A DNA stretch of 64,000 nt from Monosiga brevicollis MX1 (lineage: Eukaryota; Opisthokonta; Choanoflagellata; Craspedida; Salpingoecidae): positions 1,749,351-1,813,350 of the forward strand of contig NW_001865041.1 in NCBI RefSeq assembly GCF_000002865.3. The letters are read 5' to 3'. The position numbers and the translations under genes are program-made. The first letter of the stretch is position 1. Each line of letters begins with the position of its first letter. A model generated the notes under the pieces. That model did no database searches and was not told the origin of the DNA. It saw nothing but the letters and a program-made list of their open reading frames with translations. This document shows, one piece after another, positions 35,562-48,370 of the stretch.

Positions 35562-36415
35562 CACCATGGCTTCAATGACCGAGCCCCGAGTTGGATCGTT
35601 ACAATGTCATTTCATCGTTGGGTTTTTTTTTTTTTTTTTGTTTTTTTCTTTCTCTCAGCTTCTTTTCAAAATAGGGGTCAGAAATTCAATTTTGAAGGAT
35701 TTCGACTGTTTCTTGCAATTTGCTCTGACTTACATGTGCTAGATTTATAAGAAGTGTGATGTGTGTGGCACTTTGTACCTGCCCAGATCCGACCTATCGT
35801 TTTGACTTGAAAAACCAGGACCAAGCTTAAGCTTTTCTGCTGAATCGGCTTGGCGTTGACCTCACGATCAACCGCAAGGGTGACATCACAACGTTATTTT
35901 TAGACTCCTCCTTTGACGTGTGTGTGTGTGTGTGTGTGTGTGAATGTAAATGTGCATTTCTCTCATTGACGGCAAGTCGTAAGCCGCTCTGCTGAGCCAG
36001 ACGCACACGTCCCTGAGCCCTTCCAAATCAGCGCTTCTTGCCTTCCTGCCTGCCCTCCTTCCTTCTTCCTTCCCTCCTTCCTTCTTCCTTCCCTCCTTCC
36101 TTCTTCCTTCCCTCCTTCCTTCTTCCTTCCCTCCTTCCTTCTTCGGGCTTTGGTCCGTGAGGATGGGGCTCTTGGCAATCTGAGTTTATGGCAGGCCTCT
36201 TCTAAAGCGTGCTGGGTTACTACCGCAAAGCCGATGGGGGGGGAGGAGGAGGACGTTTTGTGTGTTTGTTGCAAGGGGCTGGGGTGACGGCCTGAAACCG
36301 TCGGATCGTGCACATGTCACCCGCCTGATGCCTTGGCTTGCTGCCTCGGCTTGATATCTAGCAGGCTCGAATCGGAACAGGTGGCTCACCTTCTCCCTCC
36401 TCACCACCGAGCAAG
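35562..36415. other. Intergenic region with simple repeats
   Basis: Contains T-rich runs near 35622-35650, a TG repeat near 35920-35942 and a pyrimidine minisatellite at 36040-36143. No gene seen. It should include the promoter of the small Cys-rich membrane protein. Confidence 0.6.
36040..36143. repeat. CCTTCCTT-type pyrimidine minisatellite
   Basis: Four to five copies of a roughly 19-base unit made only of C and T, about 270 bases upstream of the next start codon. A pure polypurine/polypyrimidine tract with mirror character can form triplex DNA. Confidence 0.85.
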
Positions 36416-37618
36416 ATGATGAAGTTTGTGGGTTTGGTTGTGCTTCTGGCACTCGCCGTGGCCGTCGAAGGTGAGCTCTCCGTTCCTGCGCCCTTGATTT
36501 GTTCGAGTCGAGGGTATCCGCGCTGAGGGCTCTGATTGATGATGCCCGGAACTTGTGACAATAGGCAAGCATCATTGCTCGTGCTACCTTGAGTGCTGCC
36601 GCTCCAACGATTACTACGACTGCAACACCGGTTGGGCCACGGTACGCACCCTGCCCCGCCCCGCCCCGCCCAGCAATTTATGCTCAGACCATTGCCTTCT
36701 GGGCCTGACCTGGACCCCTCTGTCACTCTTGATGCTAGCTTGACAACTACACCTGCAACAGCCAGTGCACCATGTCAACCTGCAACAAGTTTGCCGACAG
36801 TCTGTGCTCTCAGATCTATTCCTACAGCGATGATGATATCAATCGTTAGTCAATGGGATTGCTCCCCTGGCCTTTTGCTTGTTTGCTTGTTCTTTCTCCC
36901 CGCTCCTTTTGTTCGATTTGGGCTTGCTCTCGCATCCTTGCTCTCCATTTTAACTGCCTCGGCTCTTTGCCATTGCGTAGCCATCACCTCGACCTATGTG
37001 TACGAGTCTGGGTAAGTGCATTTACCACCAAGTTGTTTTATCACTCTGCTGCTCTACTGCATCAAATGAGAAGAGTTCCTCCCCCGCCGACTTATTTCCT
37101 GTGATCTCGCAAACATGATGATGTAGCTGCAACGATCTTGATGGCCTCGGTGCTGCCATTATTGCCGCCATCGTCATTGGCTGCATCTTCGTCTTCTGGT
37201 GCGTGATCCACGCCTTTTTGCTTGTTGGTCACTTTGGCAGCAGAATTACGGTGTTGCTCACAAGATGTCTGGCTCGTTCCCTCTGGGCGTATGGATATGT
37301 TCATTGTAGCGCCCCCATTGTGATTTGCTTCTGCTGCGGCCTGGCCTGCTTTGCTGCCTCGCGCCCTCGCTACGTGGCGGTACGTCGCATCTCGCCGAAG
37401 CGCATCAGGGTTGCGTTCTTGTTTGCCTTTTGCTTTTCGATGGCGGGATGCCCATGTTCAATGTCACTTTGATTGACCGTGCGCTGCGCATGTGCCATGT
37501 CGGACCACTCGTGTAGGTCGTGCACGAGCAGCAGCCCGTCCCCGTGTCCTACCACCAGCAGCCTTACCAACAACCCGTGGCTCCTCCGGCCTACAGCAGC
37601 AAGCCTGCTTACGCTTAA
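36416..37618 (+). CDS. Small Cys-rich single-pass membrane protein with PPAY tail
   Basis: Seven short exons in consistent phase encode about 145 residues. A signal peptide (MMKFVGLVVLLALAVAVEG) leads to a Cys-rich ectodomain: KHHCSCYLECCRSNDYYDC, then NYTCNSQCTMSTCNKFADS and VYESGCNDLDG. One transmembrane segment follows, AAIIAAIVIGCIFVF continuing into APIVICFCCGLACFA, which has several Cys at its cytosolic edge. The tail is Tyr/Pro/Gln-rich, with VSYHQQPYQQPVAPPAYSS to PAYA-stop at 37616-37618. The layout (signal, Cys-rich exterior, transmembrane helix, CC-rich boundary, PPxY tail) resembles animal Shisa, WBP1 and CYYR1 proteins. PPAY is a classical WW-domain ligand, as found in adaptors for Nedd4-type ubiquitin ligases. 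Whether it is a true member of those families cannot be told from layout alone. Confidence 0.8.
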
Positions 37619-39127
<1,509 letters not shown>

Positions 39128-41702
39128 ATGTCGTGGGCCTACACTGGAGCTTACGCAGCTCCACAGGTCAACCAGGGACCCGTCGAGGAGGGTTCGGCTG
39201 ATACCGTCTGCGCCACCTGTCGAAAGCACAACACCCCCGCCGTCAAGGCTGCCGGCCTCGGCCATTTCCGCTGCCTTCAGCTTTTGCATCACCAAAGTCC
39301 CATCACTGACGTCCGCGATGCGCGCGGAGCCACCCCCCTTCACGCTGGTACGAGTCCTGCCCCACCGCCCGTCGACCTTGATGGCACGAGGCACAAGATG
39401 TGCGCCTTTTGTGCCCCCTTCGTGCACTTTGGCTCATCAACATTGCTTGCCACGACCCTCCTCCTCCCTTTGTAACCCCACATCACGCAGCGGTGAGCAA
39501 GGGCCACCTCAACTGCGCCCTCTGGCTTGTTGACCGCACCGGCGCAGATCTCCGAGCCAGGTTCGAGAGCTGTCCCTCCCCCACACCCCACCTCGCCCCT
39601 TGTTGGTAGGGTCCGCCCGCTGACCCACTCCCCATTCACCTTCCCGCTTTCAACAGCGACAAGTCGGGCGCCATGCCAGCCCATCATGCCGCCTTCAATG
39701 GCCAGCTTGTCTGTCTCAAATGGCTTGTTTCAGAAACACACGGCCTGGCGTACGTGCCTGCCGTTTGCCCAATCTCTCCGCGCTCCTCGGCTGGGCTGTG
39801 CTTGCCTGCCATTCTCACAATGCGCTCCGGCCCTGCATCTGCTCATCGTCATTAGCGTCACCGATACGGCTGCTGATGGAAGCTCAGTCGTCCATTTTGC
39901 TGCCACCCGCGGTCACCTCCAAACCCTGCGTTGGCTCTGCGAGGAGGTTGGGATTCTGGCCTCGATGCCGTTCGTTTGTACCTGGCAAGTCCTCATGGCC
40001 CGATGCTTGAATTGTAACGATAGGCCAACGCCAACCCCAGTGACGTTGACGACAACGGTACAACGCCCCTTTACTATGCTGCCCAAGGTACGTGCTTTGC
40101 TTCTGCCGAGTGCAGATCATCCCCCAAGCCTTGGCAACCCGATTCTACTGTTGGTCTTGCAATCCTCATATTTCGTGGCACCCGGTCCCCATTCCCTGTG
40201 GACAGAGGGCCAGCTTGAATGCTTACAATGGCTTATTCAGCAAAGTCGTGTCGACCCCATGCAAGCTGCCCACGATGGCATGACCCCATTACACGCAGCT
40301 GCTCAGGCCGGGCGCCTTGAATGCGTCATGGCCTTGTGCAAGGCCTGCCCCCGCTCTCCATCGCGTATCGTCGATGGTGATGGCGCCACCCCCGTTCATT
40401 TTGCGGCTGTCAAGGGCCATGCCACAATCCTGCGGTACAAAGCACCCGCTCGCGTTGTCCCGGCTTGCTACTCAGTAGCCGGCCTCTTTCAGCTCATATG
40501 TTTATCTGGGGCTCACATAGTTTTTTTCTCGCGCACTGCCGCGCCTCGGGCAATGAACGTGATGCCATTGGAGCCACGGTGTGTTGCTCCGGCTTGCTGT
40601 CACTCTCTTTTGCTGGCCCGTCTTGTCTCGGCCATCCCTGTCGCGCACGACAGGACGACCCAGGGACATGGGCGGATGTTTGTCTGTCACCCCCACCTAA
40701 CCCCCATCCTGGTGTCTTGGGCACCGATTGCAGCCGGTACATGATGCTGCAGAACAAGGCCATCTAGATGCTCTGCAAGAACTGGCCGCGCACGGCGCTC
40801 AACGTAAGACAACAGCTCATTTGGGCATGCATCGCGTACACCGTGTGCATCACGCTCGCCACACTTGTGAACACAAGCGGATTATGAGAGCTTATTCTCA
40901 CAGGCCTTCCTGAAAACTCATGTAGTGGACATGGAGGACGAGGATGGCATGGTACCCGTAGGCTTGGCCTCAGCCAACGGCCATGTGGCCTGTGAAAAGT
41001 ACATTCTTGATGCCCTCAATCGCCGCCGGCAAGGCATCAAAGAAGCCGAATACCTCGCTAAGCGAGCCCCGCAGAAACACAACCCCACCGGTCGCCAAAC
41101 CCCCGACCACCACACCAAAGCTGAGATTCAGCGCCAGGAACAGGAGGTTCTAAAAGCTCTCGACGATCTTCAACTTGTGGGTCCTCCAACCATCACTCCC
41201 CCTCCCNNNNNNNNNNNNNNNNNNNNNNNNNNNNNNNNNNNNNNNNNNNNNNNNNNNNNNNNNNNNNNNNNNNNNNNNNNNNNNNNNNNNNNNNNNNNNN
41301 NNNNNNNNNNNNNNNNNNNNNNNNNNNNNNNNNNNNNCTTTCCCCCCCCCCCCCCCCCCCCCCCGCACATTTCTGTTCCAACCCCCACTGACCTGATTGT
41401 TGACATGGTGACACGATAGCACATGAGCCAACTGGTAGATATCCATGATGCCGAAGATGAGGATAATGTCTCACGCGAGGTAGGTGTCCAACGGTGCCCA
41501 ACACTGTGCTGTGATATCTCCTCTCCTTCCCAATCACCCAACGCTCGCTGATCCATCGCCCCTTCCTCCTCCGTCTCGTCCGCCTATACCTTTCCAGAGC
41601 GCGGGCCAGTTGAGTTTGGAGCCTGTGGTGGCCAAACCCAAATCAGAGCGCCGTACAGCCCTCTCTCCTCGCCCCATGGTGTCTCAGCTGAACCGCATGT
41701 AG
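39128..41702 (+). CDS. Espin-like ankyrin-repeat protein
   Basis: In animals espins bundle actin filaments in microvilli and stereocilia; the N-terminal ankyrin repeats bind myosin III. Start ATGTCGTGGGCC at 39128 with context CGCCACCATGT. Eight or so ankyrin repeats are spread over many exons: ARGATPLHA (39325), GHLNCALWLVDRTGAD (39495-39550), DKSGAMPAHHAAFNGQLVCL (39660-39720), DGSSVVHFAATRGHLQTLRW, GTTPLYYAAQ, then AHDGMTPLHAAAQAGRLECV (40270-40330), DGDGATPVHFAAVKGHATIL (40380-40433) and PVHDAAEQGHLDALQ (40740). A final EDEDGMVPVGLASANGH is near 40935. This order, including AHDGMTPLHAAAQ and the C-terminal HDAAENG-type repeat, matches espin closely. A helical region (40990-41180) and an apparent proline run beside an assembly gap follow, and the C-terminus is VSQLNRM. 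No WH2 motif is recognisable in the readable part. Confidence 0.8.
41207..41364. other. Assembly gap (131 N) with flanking poly-C
   Basis: N from 41207 to 41337, then a C run to 41364. It lies in the 3' part of the espin-like gene, so the apparent Pro run on both sides may be real coding sequence, an intron, or a base-calling artefact. Confidence 0.95.
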
Positions 41703-42703
41703 AGCGAGCTTTCACCGTTGCAAGATGATTCTGGAGATTGGTCTTGCCGCTTCTTCCCCATCCTGATACACGCCCGATTCGAGTCAAAATATCGACCCCG
41801 ACCCGATAACAGCTCTGCCCGATCTGATGTTTTTTTACCTTGCTCATCATGCTTTTTGTTTTTGTGTTTTTGTTTTGCTGTGTTTTTAAACCCTTGTCCC
41901 GGTCCAGCAAAGCTTCATTGCCGACCACGGCATTGAACTGCCACCTTTTGTTGCTGTGCCTCTTCATTGTGAATGACTGACTGCCTTCCGTTTTGTATGA
42001 AAAACCGTGTCCTGGTACGTGTTCTTCTTGTATGCTTACTTTTGCTTGTTCGGACTCTTGCTCCCAAGGCCCCAGGGGAGCGATATTGCCCCCCGTGGAT
42101 CTGCTGCGATGATTGTCTGCATAGATGCTGTCTCTTCTCAATGCCCGAGCACGAGTGTCGAGCATTGACCCAGATCTTTTTCACAGTCTTGTGCGTGTTT
42201 CGAACCGTCCTTTGTTTGGAGAGTGGATTTGCCTTCCCTCTCCTTTTTTTGATTGAATCCTGATTTCGAGCGCACGCCCCTCTTCCCTGCCGTTGGATAT
42301 GTACTCAGGCTCCTTAGAAAAAAACGTGGTGCGACAAAAGTGCCGAGCCTTTTCAACAACAACAATAAACACACTTACACATTAACATGTCAAGTCATTG
42401 ATTCTTTCCATCGAGATTGCACTTGCCAAACAACCCACCCCCATGCACCACCAACATGGCATACCTTTATTGATATGCGCTACCACGCATAGAGGAGAGA
42501 TCTTCTTGTGAGCATTTGCCGCCAAAAATTAGCTCGCGATTTGTCGACAAAAGTGTCTTGTTTCTTTTTTTTTTTGTGAAGGAGTTTGTTGGCACCAAAT
42601 ACCCACAGGAACAGGGTGAGGCCAAGCTGAAAAGGGCAGGCGCATTGCTGCTGCCCAAGCACTGCTGCTTGAGTGCAGGACTTGATATTCTGGAGTCTTG
42701 AAA
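41703..42703. other. Intergenic region
   Basis: No domain-bearing frame. It includes T-rich patches and a possible polyadenylation signal (AATAAAC) near 42363, about 660 bases past the espin-like stop. The last 200 bases lead to the tail-anchored protein start. Confidence 0.5.
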
Positions 42704-43690
42704 ATGAGCACTGATAGCCTGATCGGCTCCCTTCACCTGGTGGCTGACGCCTTTCGGGCCCGAGCAGATCAGCAGCAGGAGGACGCCAAGCCCTCGACGC
42801 GCACAAGCCCTACAAATGAGCCAACACTTGCCATGCCTTTGGCCCACGAAAAGTCGTCTCCTGGCGTCGACGTGATATCTACCCCTTTTACCAACATGAT
42901 GGCAATACAAGCGCTCGATGATAGCGGATGCGTGGATGACGGAGGAAGCGCGGAGAGCAAGCCATCAACCCCTGAATCTCCACCCAGCATGGGGGCCATC
43001 GCTAGGACTGATCAGCCCCAACCGCACAGCCCGTCCCAAGCACCCTCCGAGGCTCGTGATCGGTCCGACCATGATTCTGTGCACAGGCCCACCCTAGACA
43101 GTCCCACGACCATCGAGCAAGAATCTTGCTCAGACGCAGACCTGACCGAACGGTTGGGACTTGAGGCACAGATTGCATTGAAAGAAGAGGTTCTCTTGTA
43201 TCAGCAGCTTCTGCGCCGCGTAACCTCACCAGACCGTGCAGATTTAGCCCAAGATCTGCTTCAAGCACGACAACAAGCCACACGCATCCATTGGCAATAT
43301 GAGCGCCTGCGGCGGCATCAAGACTTTACGCTGCAGCGCCTTGAATCACTAGGACGGCAAATCAAGCAATGCGTACAACAGCAGAACTCTGGCCACCCTG
43401 ACAAGAAGACCTTCGAAGAGCAGATTTCACAGCTTGAGGCGCTGCTGCTCGCCATGGCACGGGCGAGAAGGAATCTCAATCACCACGCCCTTGCCGATTA
43501 TCATGCTCCTAGAGTTCGGGGACAGAAGACGGTCGTCCCTGTGCCGATAGGCGCATGGCCGGCCATGTTCTGGAGAAGACAGTCAAATGTACAGCTGGCA
43601 TTGGCATTGGTCTTTGCCCTACTAGCTCTGTTTTGCGCTTGGTGGTGGCATCTCGGGGTCTTTGACGAACCACCAAACGAGTTTTTCTGA
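42704..43690 (+). CDS. Tail-anchored coiled-coil membrane protein, intronless
   Basis: Single open frame of about 328 codons with no introns, unusual here. The start ATGAGCACTGATAGC is the first Met; two in-frame codons precede it, so an upstream exon cannot be excluded. Residues 1-150 are Ser/Pro/Asp-rich and probably disordered. Residues 150-260 are helical and Gln/Leu-rich with coiled-coil character (LEAQIALKEEVLLYQQLLRR, QARQQATRIHWQYERLRRHQ). A single C-terminal transmembrane helix (VQLALALVFALLALFCAWWW) is followed by about 14 residues, HLGVFDEPPNEFF. There is no signal peptide, so the expected topology is tail-anchored with the bulk in the cytosol. Family not recognised: Golgi or ER tethers and nuclear-envelope proteins share this layout, but a KASH ending (PPPX) is absent. 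Confidence 0.7.
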   Translation: MSTDSLIGSLHLVADAFRARADQQQEDAKPSTRTSPTNEPTLAMPLAHEKSSPGVDVISTPFTNMMAIQALDDSGCVDDGGSAESKPSTPESPPSMGAIARTDQPQPHSPSQAPSEARDRSDHDSVHRPTLDSPTTIEQESCSDADLTERLGLEAQIALKEEVLLYQQLLRRVTSPDRADLAQDLLQARQQATRIHWQYERLRRHQDFTLQRLESLGRQIKQCVQQQNSGHPDKKTFEEQISQLEALLLAMARARRNLNHHALADYHAPRVRGQKTVVPVPIGAWPAMFWRRQSNVQLALALVFALLALFCAWWWHLGVFDEPPNEFF

Positions 43691-43808
43691 GGCTACCATT
43701 CTGACTCACAGAGTCAATTGAAAGGTGAAATCGTAGCCCCCTTCGTTTGCTCAATCTCATGAAGGAGGCGCTCTTGCGCGTGGCAGTATGACACCACACC
43801 CAGAGCTC

Positions 43809-46800
43809 CTAGTTGCCTTGAAGGTGTAGAAAAGGGGACGAGCTAGCTGATTGCCGTGCCTCGTATTCGTAGAGTTCAGCGACGGACGCGCACAAATCCA
43901 GCAGCTCTGCACGCCCCTCTACTAGCTCCAGCAGCTCCGATTTGCTCTCCTCATCCAGTCTTGACGCACTCAAGGCTCTGTGAAATCAAAGCCCCTGTCA
44001 TGAGTGGCGCGCAGGGTATCGCCCTTGGTCTTTTCAACATGAACGCGACATACCGCGGCCGAGTGGCGGCAAAGCGAGCGAAAAAGTCATGCACTCGATC
44101 AAAGATATGAAAACCCATCGCCTCTTGCAGACGCCTGCAACCAAATTGAGGCGACAATCACGAGTGACATGATGAGTCTTGGCATGAGGCTAGCAACACG
44201 CTTTGGGCATAAATGCATCCAACATACGCGCGCATCTGGCCGGCAAAGTTGGGCGCCGGCATGTCAGAGGAAAAGTCGTCCATGTCATCATAGTTGGCCA
44301 CTGCGCTTGATCAGCACAAAATGGAGGCAGCACAGAACGCGCACCGTCAGCATATTAGAATGAAGGAATACAGTGACGTTGTGCGTCGTTGCAGCACCAG
44401 ACAAATCGACACCCACCCCGCGAAAGAATGGCCCGGCTTTGTGCAATGGCAGCCATGATGTCATATTCCCCTTCCGCGTCCGAACCGCTCATGGGCTCGC
44501 TCTCGCTATCATAAGCATACTCGTCCGGCACCATGGTGTTACTACACGCAACGGGCGCACAAACACTGCGGTGAGCGCTGCGACAAGGCAGCTCTTTTCC
44601 AAAGACTGGCCAAGGCAAGAAGTATCCGATGTGACGCTGCATGCACACATACCCCGCTTCACCATCACTGAATGACCCGATGCCATCAGAGTCCTCAAAG
44701 CATGCGACCGTTGCGCCATCGCTTTCCGACTCATCCGCACTCTCGAAAGACTCCTCTAGGTAGTATCTGCAGCCAAACAAAGTCAGAAACAGGGACAAAC
44801 AGCGCTAGCCAAATGTCGCAGAGTACGGGATTATTCTGCTTACCCCTCACTCAAGTCCTCTGGCACCGCCACAGGCGAACCAGACCCAGCGTTATCCTCG
44901 TGAACTTGGTTTGTGCCCATGAGCGAATCTTCTGTTGCAGCAGAACTCATGACACCAGCCGCTTCCGTTTCGAGCTGCAGGAGTGCCAATTCATCTTGAG
45001 CCTCCCGCATCTTAGCCTCAATTGTCGAAGGAGTCGGAGCGGCCGCACGCTTGATGACCAGCTTGGGCCCGCCATTGGTGGCACGCGTACGGGGCGGTGC
45101 CTAAGGAACACACGCCGCGCAGGCAGCGTTGAGGGGTGCCGCGGTCATGTCGATGAGCATCGCTACAAAGCAAACAGTGGCTCAACCGTGGTGGCTTACC
45201 GAGGTGCTAGAGTCGGACTTTTTGCCCTTGGGGCCGGCCTTCTTCTTGCGCACTCGCTTGCCGCCTGGCTTACTGGCTGCAGTTGTTTTTGTCGTAGAAC
45301 CAGAAGCCGCAGGTGACCCACGTGCACCCGCTACACGAGCGTGCGAAACCGCACGTGGCATTGCTTTGGTCTTGGATTTAGACTTGGTGCGTTTGACGGG
45401 CGCTTTCTTTTCTGGTAGAGGCGACTTTTCCTCGGATACACCCGGTCCCCTGCCTTCTGTCTTCGTGAGCCGAGTCAGAGTCGAGCTGGCAGGCCGTGCT
45501 TGACCATTTCGCGCCTTGGGCTTGCTAGTTGCGGGTGAGCGGCCCAGCGAGCTACGTCATGAAAGCCATCGCGGTTCATTCAAAAAGCCAACGTCAGGAC
45601 GAGTGAGAAAAAAAAAAAAGAGAGCTCAGAAGCTCGTGCTTCTTGCTTCCAGAAGTGTACTCGGTATGATCAAAACGACAGCTTACTTTCGGCGAACAGC
45701 GCCCGTAGCTGTTGTGGCCGGTCGGTCTGGAAGTGAGACGGTCAGCACGGGCTTGCGAGCGTTGTGTGTCATGGACAAGCTTTTGGTCTTATCACGGTGC
45801 TGCAGTTGGGCGGGGGCTCCAGAAAGACCATCCTAAATGCAACCATCCTGGATGTGAGAGCAAAACATCACCCAAGACAGCAGCCGGAGATGCAAAGCGT
45901 GTTCCATCAAGAGCCCGACCTGCAATTTGATGTTAGCTGAGGCGGACGTAGCACCGCTCGTCACGATGAGCGGGTGGTGCGTCGTATAGCTGCTGCTAAT
46001 GCTGCTGCTAACACTGCTGCTCTGACGCATCCCTGGCGTTTGGGATTGGGAACTGGCCAAATCTGTTGGTGTGGGGTTGGTGCCACGAAGCATGGAGCAG
46101 CTTGTCGCTTCCGCCACGGATGCGCTGGTAGCCGCCGGTTCGCAAAGGATCGCGGGATCTGCCGGGCTGGCGCTGGCTGATGGTGTGCTGATAGCACCCT
46201 TCGCCTGCCCACGAATTTTCAATCCTTCGCGTGCCGCAGGGGACACTGGAGCATGACCATCACTCCACGGGGCTGCCTTATCCTCGCGCGACCGCGTCCG
46301 CCGTCGCATGAGTTGACGGACATCTACCCGCCCTGATTCCTCATGCCGACCAGCACCTGTGGTGAAAAGCAGGTGCTCGGAAGTACCTCCAACAGGCTGC
46401 ACGGGCCATGAATTGGCCAGCTCGCGACTGTATTGAATGCCAGAGTCCTCACTCGCCATTTCAATGCTGCGCGAGTGAGTAGACTCTGTTCGAGAAGACA
46501 GCGCCGACGCAGCCATCTCCTCCACCATCACCTCACTTGGGGGACCACTCAGCTCGGGAAAGTCCAGATGTGTCATACGGCGTCGACTCCTATCAAGGGT
46601 TGGGTGCAAAAACACCACCGTGTGGGCGGTATTGAGCTGATGTGGTCCCACTTTGCGCCCCGTGACGCCAAGAGGTTTGTGTAAGCTCAGGACAACTGAG
46701 GTGAAGAGCCAAAAAGAACGTACAAAAGCTGATGTGCTTCCAGCCGATGCGTCAAGACAGCCAAGTACGTGCGCACGTAGTCTTGATCCAACAGCTCGAC

Positions 46801-48370
46801 GGTGGTTGGGCGATCATTGGGTTCCACTTGAAGCAAACTGGTAATTAGATGTGCCACACCCTCGGGACAAGACTCATCGACCGCCTAAATGAACAAAAAT
46901 GTGGATAAGACGCAGCCTGATCCTCAGCCAGTATGTGTTGGAGCAGGCAGTGCCCAAAGATCGAAGAAAAAGGCGAGCAGACACAGAAGAACTGGCAGTT
47001 GATTGGCAGTTTAGGCTGGGCGGCTGCTCGCTCAAGGGGACAAACCTCGTATTTGCAGCTGCAAATTTTGTTGACGACTGAGAGCAGATTATTGCCCTTG
47101 AAGGCTTTGCGCAACGTGGCCAGCTCGTATATGCAACAGCCGAGCGACCACATGTCCGACCGTGTATTATATGGTACGTCTTGACACACCTACAAGTCAC
47201 AAGGCGATAGACCAGTCATGATGGCATCATGACATTGCTCACGAGCTTCAGAAGCGGGCTGGTGCACGTCAAGGCGTTTAATCGCAGCTGCTAACTGCAG
47301 GCTGAGCCTACCTCTGGGGACAAATAGTAGGGCGAGCCGACACATGTTGTTCGCATGTCCAGGGAGCTGTCAAGCTGGGCCGCGACGCCAAGGTCGCCGA
47401 CCTTGATGAGATCGGTGAGGGTGAGGAAGATGTTGGCAGTTTTCAAGTCTACCGAAACGCACATGGATCAGGACGGCATCAACCCAGGTGATGGCACGAG
47501 CAAGTGGCATGTAGGGTGCTTCTCCAGACCTCGGTGGAGAATGCGCTCATGATGGAGGTAGCGCAGAGCTTGTATAATTTGTACAACCCAGCACATGATT
47601 TCTTCCTCTCTGTCACGAGACGTGCACGATATGATGTGGTTGGCAGAGTGCCGAAAACAGACTGATGAGCATGCCCAATGTGCCAATCAGTAAGGGGTAG
47701 CTTTAGAGGACTGATCCTCAAGGACATACGTGAAGGTCTTTTCTGCCTCGCGTTGCGCGCAGATGCGCTGCTCCAAGTTGCCACCCTACAAGGATTCGGA
47801 GATTGTCCAAATGATAATGATTGCACAGAGATCATGTTTGCAAAGCTGCCACCATCATGCCGTGGTGTCACACACATCTCGAACACCGCAACGGCCCAAA
47901 TAACACGAAGGTGCACATGAAGGGCGTTTCAGGACAGCTATCACGGACCGCATAAAAGTCAGTGACGATGCAGAGATGTTCTTCACTAGGATCCAGAAAT
48001 GAAGCAATGTAGCGGACGACGTAAGGGTTGTCCAGCTTCTTGAGTAGCTCGGCCTCGCGCAAGGTCTCCTTCTTCCGCTTGCCAATATAAATTTTCTTCA
48101 TGACTTTGCGGCTGGGGTTGTCACCCTCGCGCCGACTGTGTACGAAGCCACAATGATCAGCGACTGACTCGTCCACGCTGGTGCCCAGCGACAAACAAGC
48201 ACACACACACACACACACACACACGTGTGCGCGTCAACCTACTCTGTCACAATGTAAACACTACCCTCGGCCCCAGCACCAATCCGCTGGCCCAGCTCGT
48301 AGTCTTCGATGGGATGCATGGCATCAGGTCCCATACTGCCACTCTGAAGCTGACTCGCGCCGCCAGACAT
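43809..48370 (-). CDS. NEK-family serine/threonine kinase with long C-terminal tail
   Basis: NIMA-related kinases control cilia and mitosis. The start MSGGASQLQSGSM at 48370 leads directly to the kinase: glycine loop IGAGAEGSVYIVTE (48280), ATP lysine in KVMKKIYIG, and LREAELLKKLDNPYVVRYI (48060). Then come GGNLEQRI, EIMCWVVQIIQALRYLHHER, the catalytic loop HRDLKTANIFLT (interrupted by an intron at about 47515-47455), DLG, and CVGSPYYLSPE with YNTRSDMWSLGCCIYELATL (47190-47080). The kinase ends near 46740. The tail has disordered Ser/Arg-rich exons (46651-45920), a basic Lys-rich region (45540-45200), a helical EAKMREAQDELALLQLE segment (45020) and acidic exons (44860-44260). A final conserved-looking module, RLQEAMGFHIFDRVHDFFARF, joins LDEESKSELLELVEGRAELL, ending HLQGN at 43809. 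All residues needed for catalysis are present. It converges on the tail-anchored gene with only 118 bases between stops. Confidence 0.85.
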
